Of a stretch of DNA of 64,000 bases, positions 25,707-33,809 are shown one piece after another. The number at the start of each line of letters is the position of its first letter. The first letter of the stretch is position 1. A model generated the notes under the pieces. That model was not told where the DNA came from, searched no databases, and was given only the letters and a program-made list of their open reading frames with translations. Origin of the DNA: Paenibacillus lignilyticus (lineage in GTDB: Bacteria; Bacillota; Bacilli; Paenibacillales; Paenibacillaceae); the NCBI RefSeq assembly GCF_017942085.1, contig NZ_JAGKSP010000021.1:1-64000 (forward strand), given 5' to 3'. The translations under genes were made by a program, and so were the position numbers.

Positions 25707-26422
25707 TACACGTACACCTTCTCCCATATGTTCTCGAGTGAACAGCCAAACTCGGCTCGCAGATTCTCCGCTGAGTCGTACAGCTTGATTCGGCCGCCTT
25801 GCAGGAAGATCACGTCATCGAACATCGGCTCAGACTCTTTCACGGAATGAGTCGACAAGACGATCGTCTGCTCGCCGGATTCAAATTCGCTGGCGATGGA
25901 ACGGATGATCTTGGCGCGTGAGGAAGGATCGATACCCGAGAACGGTTCATCAAGCAGTACTAGCGGCACGTCGCGGGATAACGCAGCAATCAGCTTTAAC
26001 CTTGCACGCATGCCTTTGGACAAGCTGCGCACCTTCTGGTTGATGTCCAGCTCCATCTTCTCGAGCATATCTGCCGCTTTGTCCGCGTTCCAATCGTCAT
26101 AAAAGCCGGAAATGAACCGCAGCGTTTCCTTCACCGTCATCCAGCCATACAAATTGTCGATCTCCGGCAAATAGGCGATTTGCGATTTGTTCCGAACGTC
26201 CGGCTGTCTGCCGTTCACGAGAATGCGGCCTGACGTCGGATAGATCATGCCCGCCATCATCTTGAGCAGCGTCGATTTACCGCTTCCGTTCGGGCCGAGC
26301 AAGCCGACGATTGTTCCTTTGCGGATTTGGAGGTCGATTCCGTAAATCGCGTGTTTCAACAAGTATCGTTTATGAACGCCCTGCAGCTCGGCAATATTCC
26401 GTTGTTCGATAGGTTCATTCAT
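25706..26422 (-). CDS. ABC transporter ATP-binding protein (YtrB-like)
   Basis: The 238-residue ATPase has Walker A GPNGSGKST at about residue 43, signature SLSKGMRARLKLIAAL, Walker B LVLLDEPFSGID and H-loop STHSV. The short length and a GLLGPNGSGKSTLLKM/GRILVNG arrangement fit the YtrB group, which is induced by cell-wall antibiotics under YtrA control. The start is ATG 26422, three bases after the YtrA gene ends, with GGAGG upstream. It is paired with the permease at 24963. Confidence 0.9.
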   Translation of the reverse strand: MNEPIEQRNIAELQGVHKRYLLKHAIYGIDLQIRKGTIVGLLGPNGSGKSTLLKMMAGMIYPTSGRILVNGRQPDVRNKSQIAYLPEIDNLYGWMTVKETLRFISGFYDDWNADKAADMLEKMELDINQKVRSLSKGMRARLKLIAALSRDVPLVLLDEPFSGIDPSSRAKIIRSIASEFESGEQTIVLSTHSVKESEPMFDDVIFLQGGRIKLYDSAENLRAEFGCSLENIWEKVYV

Positions 26423-26425
26423 GCG

Positions 26426-26800
26426 CTAAGCCTCCTCGCCCTCGTATAATTGCTTGCGAAGCAAGTGCTCCGTCTCACCGGGATCGACGCCAAGGCCCCG
26501 CATCTCCTCAATGAATTGGCGTACCGCCGCATTCGCCATCTCCGCTCGTATATGCAGCAGCAAAGCCGGGTCGTTCTTGATGAACGTACCTTGGCCGCGC
26601 AACGTTTCCGTCAGTCCTTCCCGCTCCATCTCTTGATACGCCCTTTGCACCGTATTCGGGTTAACCTGCGACATCTGAGCCCTTTCCTTCAGGGAAGGGA
26701 TCTTGTCTCCCGGCGCCAGCTCACCCCTGACTAACGCCTTCTTGACCTCGTCCACCATTTGCAAATATATCGGTTTCGGGTTGTCAAAATTAAGTTGCAT
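26426..26800 (-). CDS. GntR-family repressor, YtrA subfamily
   Basis: The 124-residue protein has an N-terminal winged helix (PIYLQMVDEVKKALVRGEL; IPSLKERAQMSQVNPNTVQR; GLTETLRGQGTFI) and only a short helical C-terminus of about 50 residues, the mark of the YtrA subfamily. It is first in an operon with two ABC transporters, as ytrA is in Bacillus. The start is ATG 26800 with ATAGGAGGG. An inverted repeat overlaps its start site (26828-26851), implying autorepression relieved by cell-envelope stress. Confidence 0.93.
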   Translation of the reverse strand: MQLNFDNPKPIYLQMVDEVKKALVRGELAPGDKIPSLKERAQMSQVNPNTVQRAYQEMEREGLTETLRGQGTFIKNDPALLLHIRAEMANAAVRQFIEEMRGLGVDPGETEHLLRKQLYEGEEA

Positions 26801-26827
26801 GTCCGACCCTCCTATAGACCGCGAACC

Positions 26828-26884
26828 AGTGCACTACTGAACTAGTGTACTGTTAATATAGTTGGAATTCGAGATGTTTGTCAA
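26828..26884 (-). promoter_or_regulatory. Promoter and YtrA operator of the ABC exporter operon
   Basis: On the minus strand TTGACA (26879-26884) and TATATT (26855-26860) are separated by 18 bases. Three bases downstream of the -10 lies AGTACACTA-N6-TAGTGCACT (26828-26851), an inverted repeat matching at 8 of 9 positions per arm, which covers the expected transcription start. This is the classic position for a GntR/YtrA operator. Confidence 0.82.
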
Positions 26885-26907
26885 TGGCTATGTTTTTTTG
26901 CGTCAAA

Positions 26908-26934
26908 AAGCCGCTTCCTATGCGGGAAGCGGCT
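26908..26934 (-). terminator. Terminator of the DUF1304 gene
   Basis: On the minus strand AAGCCGCTTCC pairs with GGAAGCGGCTT and is followed by TTTTGACG. It lies about 50 bases after the stop. Confidence 0.85.
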
Positions 26935-26985
26935 TTAAACAATCGCGATATGATGGTCATCCGTATTGGGTTAAGGTCAGCTGAA

Positions 26986-27348
26986 TTAAGTCGCCAACAC
27001 GAACGCCAGGGCAACGAGTGCAGGCAAACCCTGCACCGTTAAGATGGATTTCTTCGCCGTTACGCCTCCATAGATGGCGGCAACGAGCACGCAGCAGAGG
27101 AAGAACAGTTGAATCTGATGTCCGACCGCGGCATCGGGATGGAACAATCCCCAGAACAAACCCGCCGCTAAGAAACCGTTGTACAACCCCTGGTTGGCGG
27201 CGAGCGACTTCGACTCTTCCGCGAACGCCTTCGAGGTACCGAATGCCTTTAATGCTCTGGGCGTCGTCCACATAAACATCTCCAGGATTAAAATATAAAT
27301 GTGCTCCACTGCGACAAGCGCAACCAATATAGCAGCTATAATCGTCAT
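26986..27348 (-). CDS. DUF1304 family membrane protein
   Basis: The 120-residue protein has four predicted membrane helices and the DUF1304 hallmarks VEHIYILILEMFMW near the N-terminus and ANQGLYNGFLAAGL in the middle. The family is an uncharacterised inner-membrane protein. The start is ATG 27348 with GGGGAGAAGACGCAA upstream. The gene is monocistronic with its own terminator. An overlapping frame (26957-27445, same strand) reads as a shadow. Confidence 0.88.
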   Translation of the reverse strand: MTIIAAILVALVAVEHIYILILEMFMWTTPRALKAFGTSKAFAEESKSLAANQGLYNGFLAAGLFWGLFHPDAAVGHQIQLFFLCCVLVAAIYGGVTAKKSILTVQGLPALVALAFVLAT

Positions 27349-27431
27349 TTGCGTCTTCTCCCCTGTCCTTATGGCGGTAATACCTTATATATACCTCTTC
27401 CCGCATGCCGGAACAAGCACTAAATTGAAAC

Positions 27432-27463
27432 AAAAAGAGCGCCACCTAAACGGTGTGCGCTCT
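27432..27463 (-). terminator. Terminator of the SLH repeat protein gene
   Basis: On the minus strand AGAGCGC-A-CACC pairs with GGTG-GCGCTCT (one bulge) and is followed by TTTTTG, 16 bases after the stop. Confidence 0.85.
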
Positions 27464-27478
27464 GCACCATCTGCCCGA

Positions 27479-28948
27479 TTATGCGAGATCCCAGTAGAAC
27501 GTAATCGAAACTTCGTTGGCATTGCCCGCAGCATCTGTCAAAGTACCGGATACAACCAATTGATAAGGGTCGTTGCCAAGGAGCTTCAAGTAGCTAACGG
27601 ATACACCGTCACCTTGATGATCCAATTCGCCTAATTTAGTGATTAGATTCAAGGATGATGCAGTTCCTCCGACAAGCTGCTGCGTAAAGGACAGCGAAGG
27701 ATAATCCGACAGTTCCACATTTTGAATGGAATCAATCGTCAATGTCGCATCTTCGTTCGATGTGATCGTTCCTGCAGTCAGGTAACCGCTTAATATTGTA
27801 ATACTGCCGTTGTTGCTGTTAATAGTTACATTGTTGCCATTTACGGTCGCTCCAGTCAGGTTCGGCGCGATATCATCCGCTTTAATTGTTAATGTGACTG
27901 TGCGGGAGTTGCTGGAACCGTCTCGAAGCGTACCTGTGATGACCAGCCCGTCGTGGTTTGCATCAAACTGATTAAGCAGCGCCATGGATACGCCGTCATC
28001 TTGTGGATCAAGCGCTGCAAGCTTGCTGATCAGGTCGAGCGTGTTCGAACCGGAAGCTAGGGATTGAGACAACGATAACGACGGATAGTCCGTCAAGTTG
28101 ATGCCTTCAATTGCAGTAATGATCAACGTCGAAGCTTCGCTTACGCTAAGCGTTCCCGCGGTCAGATACGCGCTGCTCTTAAAGCTAATCGCACCGTTTA
28201 CGCCATCGGAAACCGTTACGTTCCTGCCGTTAACGGTAGCTGCCGTGATACTCGGCGCGGTCGTATCTCCATTGCTCGTTGGCGTTGTCGGCGTTGTTGG
28301 TTTATTCGCTTCTTCTTGTTCTTTCTTAATCACTTCATAGGCTTGCTGACCGCCATATGCACCAACTACAAGATCAGAACGGGTAGCGAGGTTCTTTCCA
28401 TCGCTTCCTTCCGGAAGGATCTTATTGGCCACTGCTTTGCTAATGGCATCCGCATACCAAGGCGTACCGCTTATGCTTACGGATTGACCTAAACCTTTCA
28501 CTAAAGCTGTAGCTAATTGTCCCAAAGTGGCATTATCAGCGGGATTAAAGGTGTTGTCTCCCATTCCATTGATGATTCCGGCCTTCTTCGCTGCTTCAAT
28601 ATAGGCAATAGCCCACGCGTTAGAACCATTTTCCCCGCCCACGTCACTAAACGACGAAGTCTTGATGCTGTTGTCGACCGGGATTTCATAAATTTTAGTT
28701 ATTATTTTGGCCATTTGTGCCCGCGTCATGTTCTGATCGATTCCGAAGGTGCCATTACCAACACCATCAAATATACCTTTGGCCAACAACGCATCGATTT
28801 TAGCCTGGAGAGCTGCATCCAATCCCGCCAAATCTTTAAAATCAGCCGATGTCTTTGGGGCTGAATCTGCTGCATTTGCAACTAAGCTTGGTACGAGCAA
28901 ACTTACCGCCAATGGCAGAATAACCCATTTTGAAACTTTCTTCTTCAT
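27479..28948 (-). CDS. S-layer homology (SLH) domain surface protein with two C-terminal repeats
   Basis: The 489-residue secreted protein has a signal peptide (KKKVSKWVILPLAVSLLVPS, cleavage after ANA). Three SLH motifs follow at about residues 35-215 (FGIDQNMTRAQMAKIITKIY is the clearest) and a Thr/Pro linker at about 222. Two repeats of about 120 residues complete it, each opening ATVNG-NVT and containing AYLTAGT/GYLTAGT, DYPSLS, ISKLAALD/ITKLGELD and DGVS. SLH domains bind secondary cell-wall polymer, so the repeats face outward. I do not recognise the repeat family. The start is ATG 28948 preceded by AAAGGAGC; TTG codons lie just before it. It appears monocistronic. Confidence 0.85.
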   Translation of the reverse strand: MKKKVSKWVILPLAVSLLVPSLVANAADSAPKTSADFKDLAGLDAALQAKIDALLAKGIFDGVGNGTFGIDQNMTRAQMAKIITKIYEIPVDNSIKTSSFSDVGGENGSNAWAIAYIEAAKKAGIINGMGDNTFNPADNATLGQLATALVKGLGQSVSISGTPWYADAISKAVANKILPEGSDGKNLATRSDLVVGAYGGQQAYEVIKKEQEEANKPTTPTTPTSNGDTTAPSITAATVNGRNVTVSDGVNGAISFKSSAYLTAGTLSVSEASTLIITAIEGINLTDYPSLSLSQSLASGSNTLDLISKLAALDPQDDGVSMALLNQFDANHDGLVITGTLRDGSSNSRTVTLTIKADDIAPNLTGATVNGNNVTINSNNGSITILSGYLTAGTITSNEDATLTIDSIQNVELSDYPSLSFTQQLVGGTASSLNLITKLGELDHQGDGVSVSYLKLLGNDPYQLVVSGTLTDAAGNANEVSITFYWDLA

Positions 28949-29033
28949 CAACAAACGCTCCTTTAATAATATTTAGTAAATTATTCTAGCATTTATTTCG
29001 GCATATCCATCCGTTTTGTTTAGCTTATTTCGA

Positions 29034-29070
29034 CAAAAAAAGACACGGCACCCAATTCGGTACCGTGTCT
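29034..29070 (-). terminator. Terminator of the HelD-like gene
   Basis: On the minus strand AGACACGG-TACC pairs with GGGT-GCCGTGTCT, followed by seven T residues, 19 bases after the stop. Confidence 0.9.
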
Positions 29071-29088
29071 GCCACGTTGAAAACACAT

Positions 29089-31515
29089 TTATACCTCATA
29101 GTTGAAGGAATCTACTGCCTGAATATAAGGCGTCCATTCTCCCGTCGTATACACCAGAAGACGATGCATGGCACGCGTACATGCCGTATAGAAGAGCTTG
29201 CGCTCGCTTTCCCGTTGGTAAACCGACGATGAAGCGTCGTAAATCATCACGGCGTCGAATTCCACCCCTTTCGCGAGGTAAGAAGGGATCACCATCATCC
29301 CCTTCTCGAAGATAGGCGTCTCCTTCGTTACAAGCCGCAGACCCTGACAGCCATAAGAAGAAAGGCGTTCATAGGCTTCTCTGCTCTCGGCAGCTGTCTT
29401 CGTAATAATAGCGATGGAACCGAAATCCTCGGCCTGAAGCGCCGCCAGGTCCGCCGCGATTCGCGCCGTCCGCTTGTCGTCACTGTCCAGCCGAATAAGG
29501 AGAGGTTTTCTTCCGCTCCTCTCGAAGGGCACGATCCCCTCGCCGCCCGGCAGCAGCGACCTGGTGAATTCCACGATTTCGCGCGTTGAACGGTAACTGC
29601 GGGATAGCAGAATTCGGCTCGTTTCCGCATCGCCGTAAAGCCTGCGCAGCGGCGACTCGGCTTCGTGCAAATTCGTTGCCTGCGTGAAGATCGCCTGCCC
29701 GAAATCGCCCAGCACGGTCATGCGGGCGCGCGGGAACAGATTCTTGAGATACTGATATTGGAACATCGAATAATCCTGGCCCTCGTCTACGAAGATATAT
29801 CGAACCATCGTGTTCACCCGAGAACCCTCAATGAGTTCTTTCAAGTACAGATAGGGTGTCGCATCCTCATAATACAGCTCGCGTCGACTCAACTTCTCCT
29901 TCGTCTGCTCACAGATTTGCGGCCAATGCTCGGGCACCTCGGCAGCATTCGTCATGTCAAGGAAAACGGCGGCATGCTCGTTGAACAATTGGGTGTATAT
30001 GCCCTGCATATCGATAAACGACATACTTTTCACGCTTCGTCTTAACGGCTTGAAGGCCTCTTTCACGACCATGCGGCTGAGCAGCTCTTCCTCTTGTTCG
30101 GCGAAGCTGAAATCAGCTTCATCTCCGCGACGCTTCTTCGTAACAAATTCCTGCACCTTCGCATATTCCTCGGCAAAATCAAACACACCGCGATCCTTGT
30201 GCAGCTCACTAAACGCCTCCGCATACTGCTCGTTGTCCAGATATTGCAATTCCTCCTGAACCCACGGCGCGGATCGCTCCAGCTTCTCCAGCACGTTCAG
30301 TTCCTTCATTAACCATTCCTGCAGCAACGTTATCCGGTTGGTCAGGCGAATCGAGGCGTCGTAACTATAAAATTGGGACTTTATCCGATCTCCGGTAATT
30401 AATACCCGATCGCGGAATCGAATTCCGTTAAACCGCATCCCTTCCTGCCCCAGCCATGACGCATAGCCGTGGAGAGCCTGAAGGAACGCTTCCGACGACT
30501 TATATTGAATGCCGCTCATACGAGACTCATACCCCGGCGTCGAATCTTCGGTTAGCACATATTCAAGCTGGTCGAAGGGATCCTCCAGTTTATAGTTTGA
30601 GCCCAGCCAATAGTCCAGATATTCTTGGAAAGTCGTCTGCTGCATGTTCTCCTCGCCCAGCTCCGGAAGAACCGTAGACACATAACTATTGAACATCGGA
30701 TTAGGCGAGAAGAGGACAATCTGATCGGCCGTCAGCTTATCGCGATGTTTGTACAATAAGTACGCCACCCGCTGCAGCGCCGCAGAGGTTTTCCCGCTGC
30801 CTGCTACACCCTGCACAATAAGCATGCGGCTTTTATCATCGCGGATGATCGTATTTTGCTCCTTTTGGATCGTCGCCACGATACTCTTCATCTGCGTATC
30901 CGCTCCCTTGCCGAGCACCTGCTGCAGCAATTCGTCGCCGATCGTTATGCTGGAGTCAAATAAATTTTGGATCCGTCCATCGCGGATTTGGTATTGCCGC
31001 TTCTTCGTCATGATACCCGTAATTGCGCCACCGGGTGTTTCAAAGGAAACCTCTCCGGGAGAATAGTCATAATACAAACTCGCAATTGGCGTACGCCAGT
31101 CATACACTAAGAAACTCATGCCATCCGGTTCGACGAAGGAGGACACACCTATATAAACCTGTTCGATCAGATCCTGATCCGTCTCTTGAAAATCGATTCG
31201 CCCGAAATAAGGAGATTGCAGCAGTCGTTTCACGCTGTTCCATTTCTGCTGCAGCTGCCGGTGGCTGCGCTCCCGTTCCGATAACACGGCTGCCTGCTGC
31301 TGAATCGTGAAGAACGTCTCTTCGAAATCCTCATGGGTACTCGTATTCACCGTAACTTCTTCCCAGAATCGCTTACGGATGTCGGCCGCTTGATGACCCA
31401 GTTGATCCACTTTAGGCTCAAGCTCCACGAGTGCCTCACTGAGTTTGCTCATCGTCAGTTCCAGCCGCTCTTGTTCATTCTCCCAATCCTTTGCGTGTAT
31501 CATCCTACTCAACAC
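29089..31515 (-). CDS. helD: HelD-like superfamily 1 helicase, RNA polymerase recycling factor
   Basis: The 808-residue protein has an N-terminal coiled coil (residues about 8-100), then the HelD-specific MSFLVYDWRTPIASLYYDY, Walker A GVAGSGKT (236-243), Walker B IFVDEGQD (about 590) and the helicase C-terminal motifs GDFGQAIF, SYRSTREI and GVEFDAV. HelD binds stalled RNA polymerase and removes nucleic acid using ATP. The length is slightly above B. subtilis HelD. The start is ambiguous: GTG 31515, TTG 31512 or ATG 31503 all lie within 15 bases of AAAGGAG. Neighbours do not suggest a dedicated operon. Bases 31516-31685 hold only the promoter region. Confidence 0.9.
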   Translation of the reverse strand: MLSRMIHAKDWENEQERLELTMSKLSEALVELEPKVDQLGHQAADIRKRFWEEVTVNTSTHEDFEETFFTIQQQAAVLSERERSHRQLQQKWNSVKRLLQSPYFGRIDFQETDQDLIEQVYIGVSSFVEPDGMSFLVYDWRTPIASLYYDYSPGEVSFETPGGAITGIMTKKRQYQIRDGRIQNLFDSSITIGDELLQQVLGKGADTQMKSIVATIQKEQNTIIRDDKSRMLIVQGVAGSGKTSAALQRVAYLLYKHRDKLTADQIVLFSPNPMFNSYVSTVLPELGEENMQQTTFQEYLDYWLGSNYKLEDPFDQLEYVLTEDSTPGYESRMSGIQYKSSEAFLQALHGYASWLGQEGMRFNGIRFRDRVLITGDRIKSQFYSYDASIRLTNRITLLQEWLMKELNVLEKLERSAPWVQEELQYLDNEQYAEAFSELHKDRGVFDFAEEYAKVQEFVTKKRRGDEADFSFAEQEEELLSRMVVKEAFKPLRRSVKSMSFIDMQGIYTQLFNEHAAVFLDMTNAAEVPEHWPQICEQTKEKLSRRELYYEDATPYLYLKELIEGSRVNTMVRYIFVDEGQDYSMFQYQYLKNLFPRARMTVLGDFGQAIFTQATNLHEAESPLRRLYGDAETSRILLSRSYRSTREIVEFTRSLLPGGEGIVPFERSGRKPLLIRLDSDDKRTARIAADLAALQAEDFGSIAIITKTAAESREAYERLSSYGCQGLRLVTKETPIFEKGMMVIPSYLAKGVEFDAVMIYDASSSVYQRESERKLFYTACTRAMHRLLVYTTGEWTPYIQAVDSFNYEV

Positions 31516-31685
31516 ACTCCTTTAAACAATAATTTGGAGAAGCAAAAGAACATTTGACAGAACGTAATTCCCTGTGATAAAATTAAGGTATAAGTAAGAT
31601 GCAGTATCTATGACTTATTACATAAATCTGCAGAGAATTCTTTCATTATAGCATGTTGCTTTTGGGAGCACAATTGGTGATTACG

Positions 31686-31720
31686 AAAAACACCCCGGGA
31701 AAATTTCCCGGGGTGTTTTT
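31686..31720. terminator. Bidirectional perfect hairpin terminator
   Basis: AAAAACACCCCGGGAAA is followed after one base by its complement, giving a near-uninterrupted 17-bp stem ending in TTTTT on either strand. It lies between the HelD gene start and the DUF1398 gene end, behind that gene's own terminator. Confidence 0.85.
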
Positions 31721-31737
31721 ATTTACAGAGCGGGTTA

Positions 31738-31780
31738 ACAAAAAGCCACAACGACTCACGCCGGTGAGTATGTTATGGCT
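31738..31780 (-). terminator. Terminator of the DUF1398 gene
   Basis: On the minus strand AGCCATAAC pairs with GTTGTGGCT and an inner ACTCAC-CGGC-GTGAGT forms the top of the stem, followed by TTTTTGT, 8 bases after the stop. With 31686-31720 it forms a tandem pair. Confidence 0.85.
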
Positions 31781-31787
31781 TCTTGAA

Positions 31788-32186
31788 CTATTCGAAAACC
31801 GGGACCGACTCCACATACGACTCTCCGGGTCTTCCGCTTGTATAGTTAATTGTACGATCGATCATATTCACTTCGTAATACTGCACACCCGCAGCTGCCA
31901 TATCCCTAAGAAACGCTGAGAAAGGAGTCCTATGCTGTTGATGATGCGCTAATCCTCTCTTTACGGCATCAGCTTGATACTGCTCCGCTACCTCGAGGGT
32001 TGAAACTGACGCCGAATCGGCTTCGTCGTACTGGCTGTCTGCCCCCATATATACGATGTTGTCGTTCGCCACGCTTGTCCGATAGGAAATGACTCCGGCT
32101 TGGAGTAATGCCTGGAACGTTCTCGGATAGGGCCATCTTTCGCTTTTGGACACCATGCTAATCCGTTTCACTTCTTCAATATTCAT
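31788..32186 (-). CDS. DUF1398 family protein (YbcV-like)
   Basis: The 132-residue soluble protein matches DUF1398 at AAAGVQYYEVNMIDRTINYT and GESYVESVPV near the C-terminus, with a FQALLQAGVISYRTSV segment earlier. The family includes E. coli YbcV and related proteins of unknown role. The start is ATG 32186 with AAGGAGAAG upstream. It lies 24 bases after the orphan kinase gene and may be co-transcribed with it. Confidence 0.8.
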   Translation of the reverse strand: MNIEEVKRISMVSKSERWPYPRTFQALLQAGVISYRTSVANDNIVYMGADSQYDEADSASVSTLEVAEQYQADAVKRGLAHHQQHRTPFSAFLRDMAAAGVQYYEVNMIDRTINYTSGRPGESYVESVPVFE

Positions 32187-32209
32187 AAATAACTTCTCCT
32201 TATCCCAAC

Positions 32210-33715
32210 TTACTTGGCATCCATGTCTTGTCCGGTCACGAACGTTTTGTAATCAATTAATGGAATGGAAACTTTGAATTCTGTTCCCGACGCATCGCTT
32301 TTCAGTATTTCAATATATCCACCGTGCGAATTTAAGATACGCTGCGAGATGGATAATCCGAGCCCCATGCCCGTGTCCTTCGTTGTATGGAATGGCGTAA
32401 ATATACGATCCCATTCCTCGCGAGCGACCCCCGCGCCTGTGTCCGCGAAAATGATCGTGCCTTCATTGTTTTTACTGAAGATTGTAATTTTAATAACCTT
32501 CCGTTCTTTTCCTTCCATAGCCTCGATACTATTGTTGATTAAATTCGTAAACACTTGCCTCATTTTATCTTTATCCATGCTCGCGGCCATCCGTCTCTGC
32601 TCGCTCAAATCCATGATGACGTTCTTCTCTTTGATTCGGATTGAAGTTAACACTAACGCTTCTTGTATGACTTCCATAATATCGGTGTCTGCTCTGTTAA
32701 TTTTACCGCTTTTAATAAATTGATCGTAATTGGTAATAATGCTGCTCATATGAGAACCGGCAACCGTAATTTGGTTAACCATGCCTTTGGCTCTGGGGTC
32801 GAGCTGCTCGTTTTGGGTTAACAGTGCCGAATAGCCGTTCACAACCGTCAGAGGATTACCGATTTCATGAATTAGACCGGACGTGTTGATTTCAATTTGC
32901 TCTTCCTTGGCTTTGCGTTTCAAGATTTGCGAGGTTTCCCTTATAATCTTTGTACTTAGCCGAACAAAAATAAAGAAAATGAAGATGGAGAAAAACATGA
33001 CGGCAATTTGACTCGAATAAATGAATGTCCCCGCCTTCAGGTTGAGCACGCCAATCATATAGGTAAATAAGAAGGTCAGACTAAACGAAGTCAGAAAGCT
33101 TCTTAAATAGTTATCCGATATTTTTCGGCTTGAAATGAGCGTTAGTACGATACTGACAATCAAAAGTTTGATATGGTTTACAAACAAGGCCCCCCATTCC
33201 CCGTATACGGGATAGAGGATGGTTGTCGTACCGCCGGGAATGGTTATCAAGCCCGTTACGCCATAGGTCGTCCAATTGACCGCGTAAATAAACAATGACC
33301 ACGCACCATAGATGCCTAACGTGTACTTATTGATGATCCAGTTCATCCACTTTACGTTCTCTTTGATTTGATACTTTAGCGTGACATAGCCCACATATAA
33401 GAATGCCACGGGAAGCATAATCGAACCGATCCGCAACAGCTTGAACAGGACCAGTATACCGGCTTGGTCCAGGATATCGAGGCTGTATAACACGCTAACG
33501 TCCAATTGCCACAAACACATAAAAACCATAAACACTAACATCGCGTTCGTTAGTTTGGTTTTAAACAACATTTTACAAGCGATTCCTAAAAATAACGGCA
33601 CTAAAGACATCGCTGCCATGAGTATAAAATTCATATCGTAAACGAGCCCACTTTCAAAGCCGGATGATGGAATTGCGATCTGAGTTATTGACATAATATC
33701 ATATTTATCGAACAA
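32210..33715 (-). CDS. Orphan histidine kinase with N-terminal 7TM-like sensor
   Basis: The 501-residue protein has seven to eight hydrophobic segments in residues 25-255, then HisKA with phosphoacceptor in LIHEIGNPLTVVNGY (about residue 286). An HATPase follows (LINNSIEAMEG, ADTGAGV, GMGLGLSI). The pattern resembles kinases with the 7TM histidine kinase N-terminal domain, which sense membrane or small-molecule cues. No response regulator is adjacent. The start is uncertain: TTG 33715 lies in the neighbour's terminator, ATG 33694 and ATG 33637 both lack a strong ribosome binding site. The terminator of katG lies immediately upstream. Confidence 0.8.
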   Translation of the reverse strand: MFDKYDIMSITQIAIPSSGFESGLVYDMNFILMAAMSLVPLFLGIACKMLFKTKLTNAMLVFMVFMCLWQLDVSVLYSLDILDQAGILVLFKLLRIGSIMLPVAFLYVGYVTLKYQIKENVKWMNWIINKYTLGIYGAWSLFIYAVNWTTYGVTGLITIPGGTTTILYPVYGEWGALFVNHIKLLIVSIVLTLISSRKISDNYLRSFLTSFSLTFLFTYMIGVLNLKAGTFIYSSQIAVMFFSIFIFFIFVRLSTKIIRETSQILKRKAKEEQIEINTSGLIHEIGNPLTVVNGYSALLTQNEQLDPRAKGMVNQITVAGSHMSSIITNYDQFIKSGKINRADTDIMEVIQEALVLTSIRIKEKNVIMDLSEQRRMAASMDKDKMRQVFTNLINNSIEAMEGKERKVIKITIFSKNNEGTIIFADTGAGVAREEWDRIFTPFHTTKDTGMGLGLSISQRILNSHGGYIEILKSDASGTEFKVSIPLIDYKTFVTGQDMDAK

Positions 33716-33721
33716 CCGAAC

Positions 33722-33759
33722 AAAAAATAAGAGCGCCCCCCAAATAGGGACGCGCTCTT
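33722..33759 (-). terminator. Terminator of katG
   Basis: On the minus strand AAGAGCGC-GTCCC pairs with GGGGG-GCGCTCTT (one mismatch), followed by ATTTTTTGTT, 50 bases after the stop. Confidence 0.85.
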
Positions 33760-33809
33760 TATCTTCTATGAATGAAAATCAATAAGTGCATGGTCCGCTG
33801 CTGTATCGA

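Noticed and set aside
26957..27445. 162-codon frame overlapping the DUF1304 gene on the same strand
   Set aside because: It is the out-of-frame shadow of the DUF1304 gene, rich in Arg and Cys, with no ribosome binding site.
31653..31919. 88-codon plus-strand frame near the DUF1398 gene
   Set aside because: It runs through two intrinsic terminators and opposes the real DUF1398 gene.
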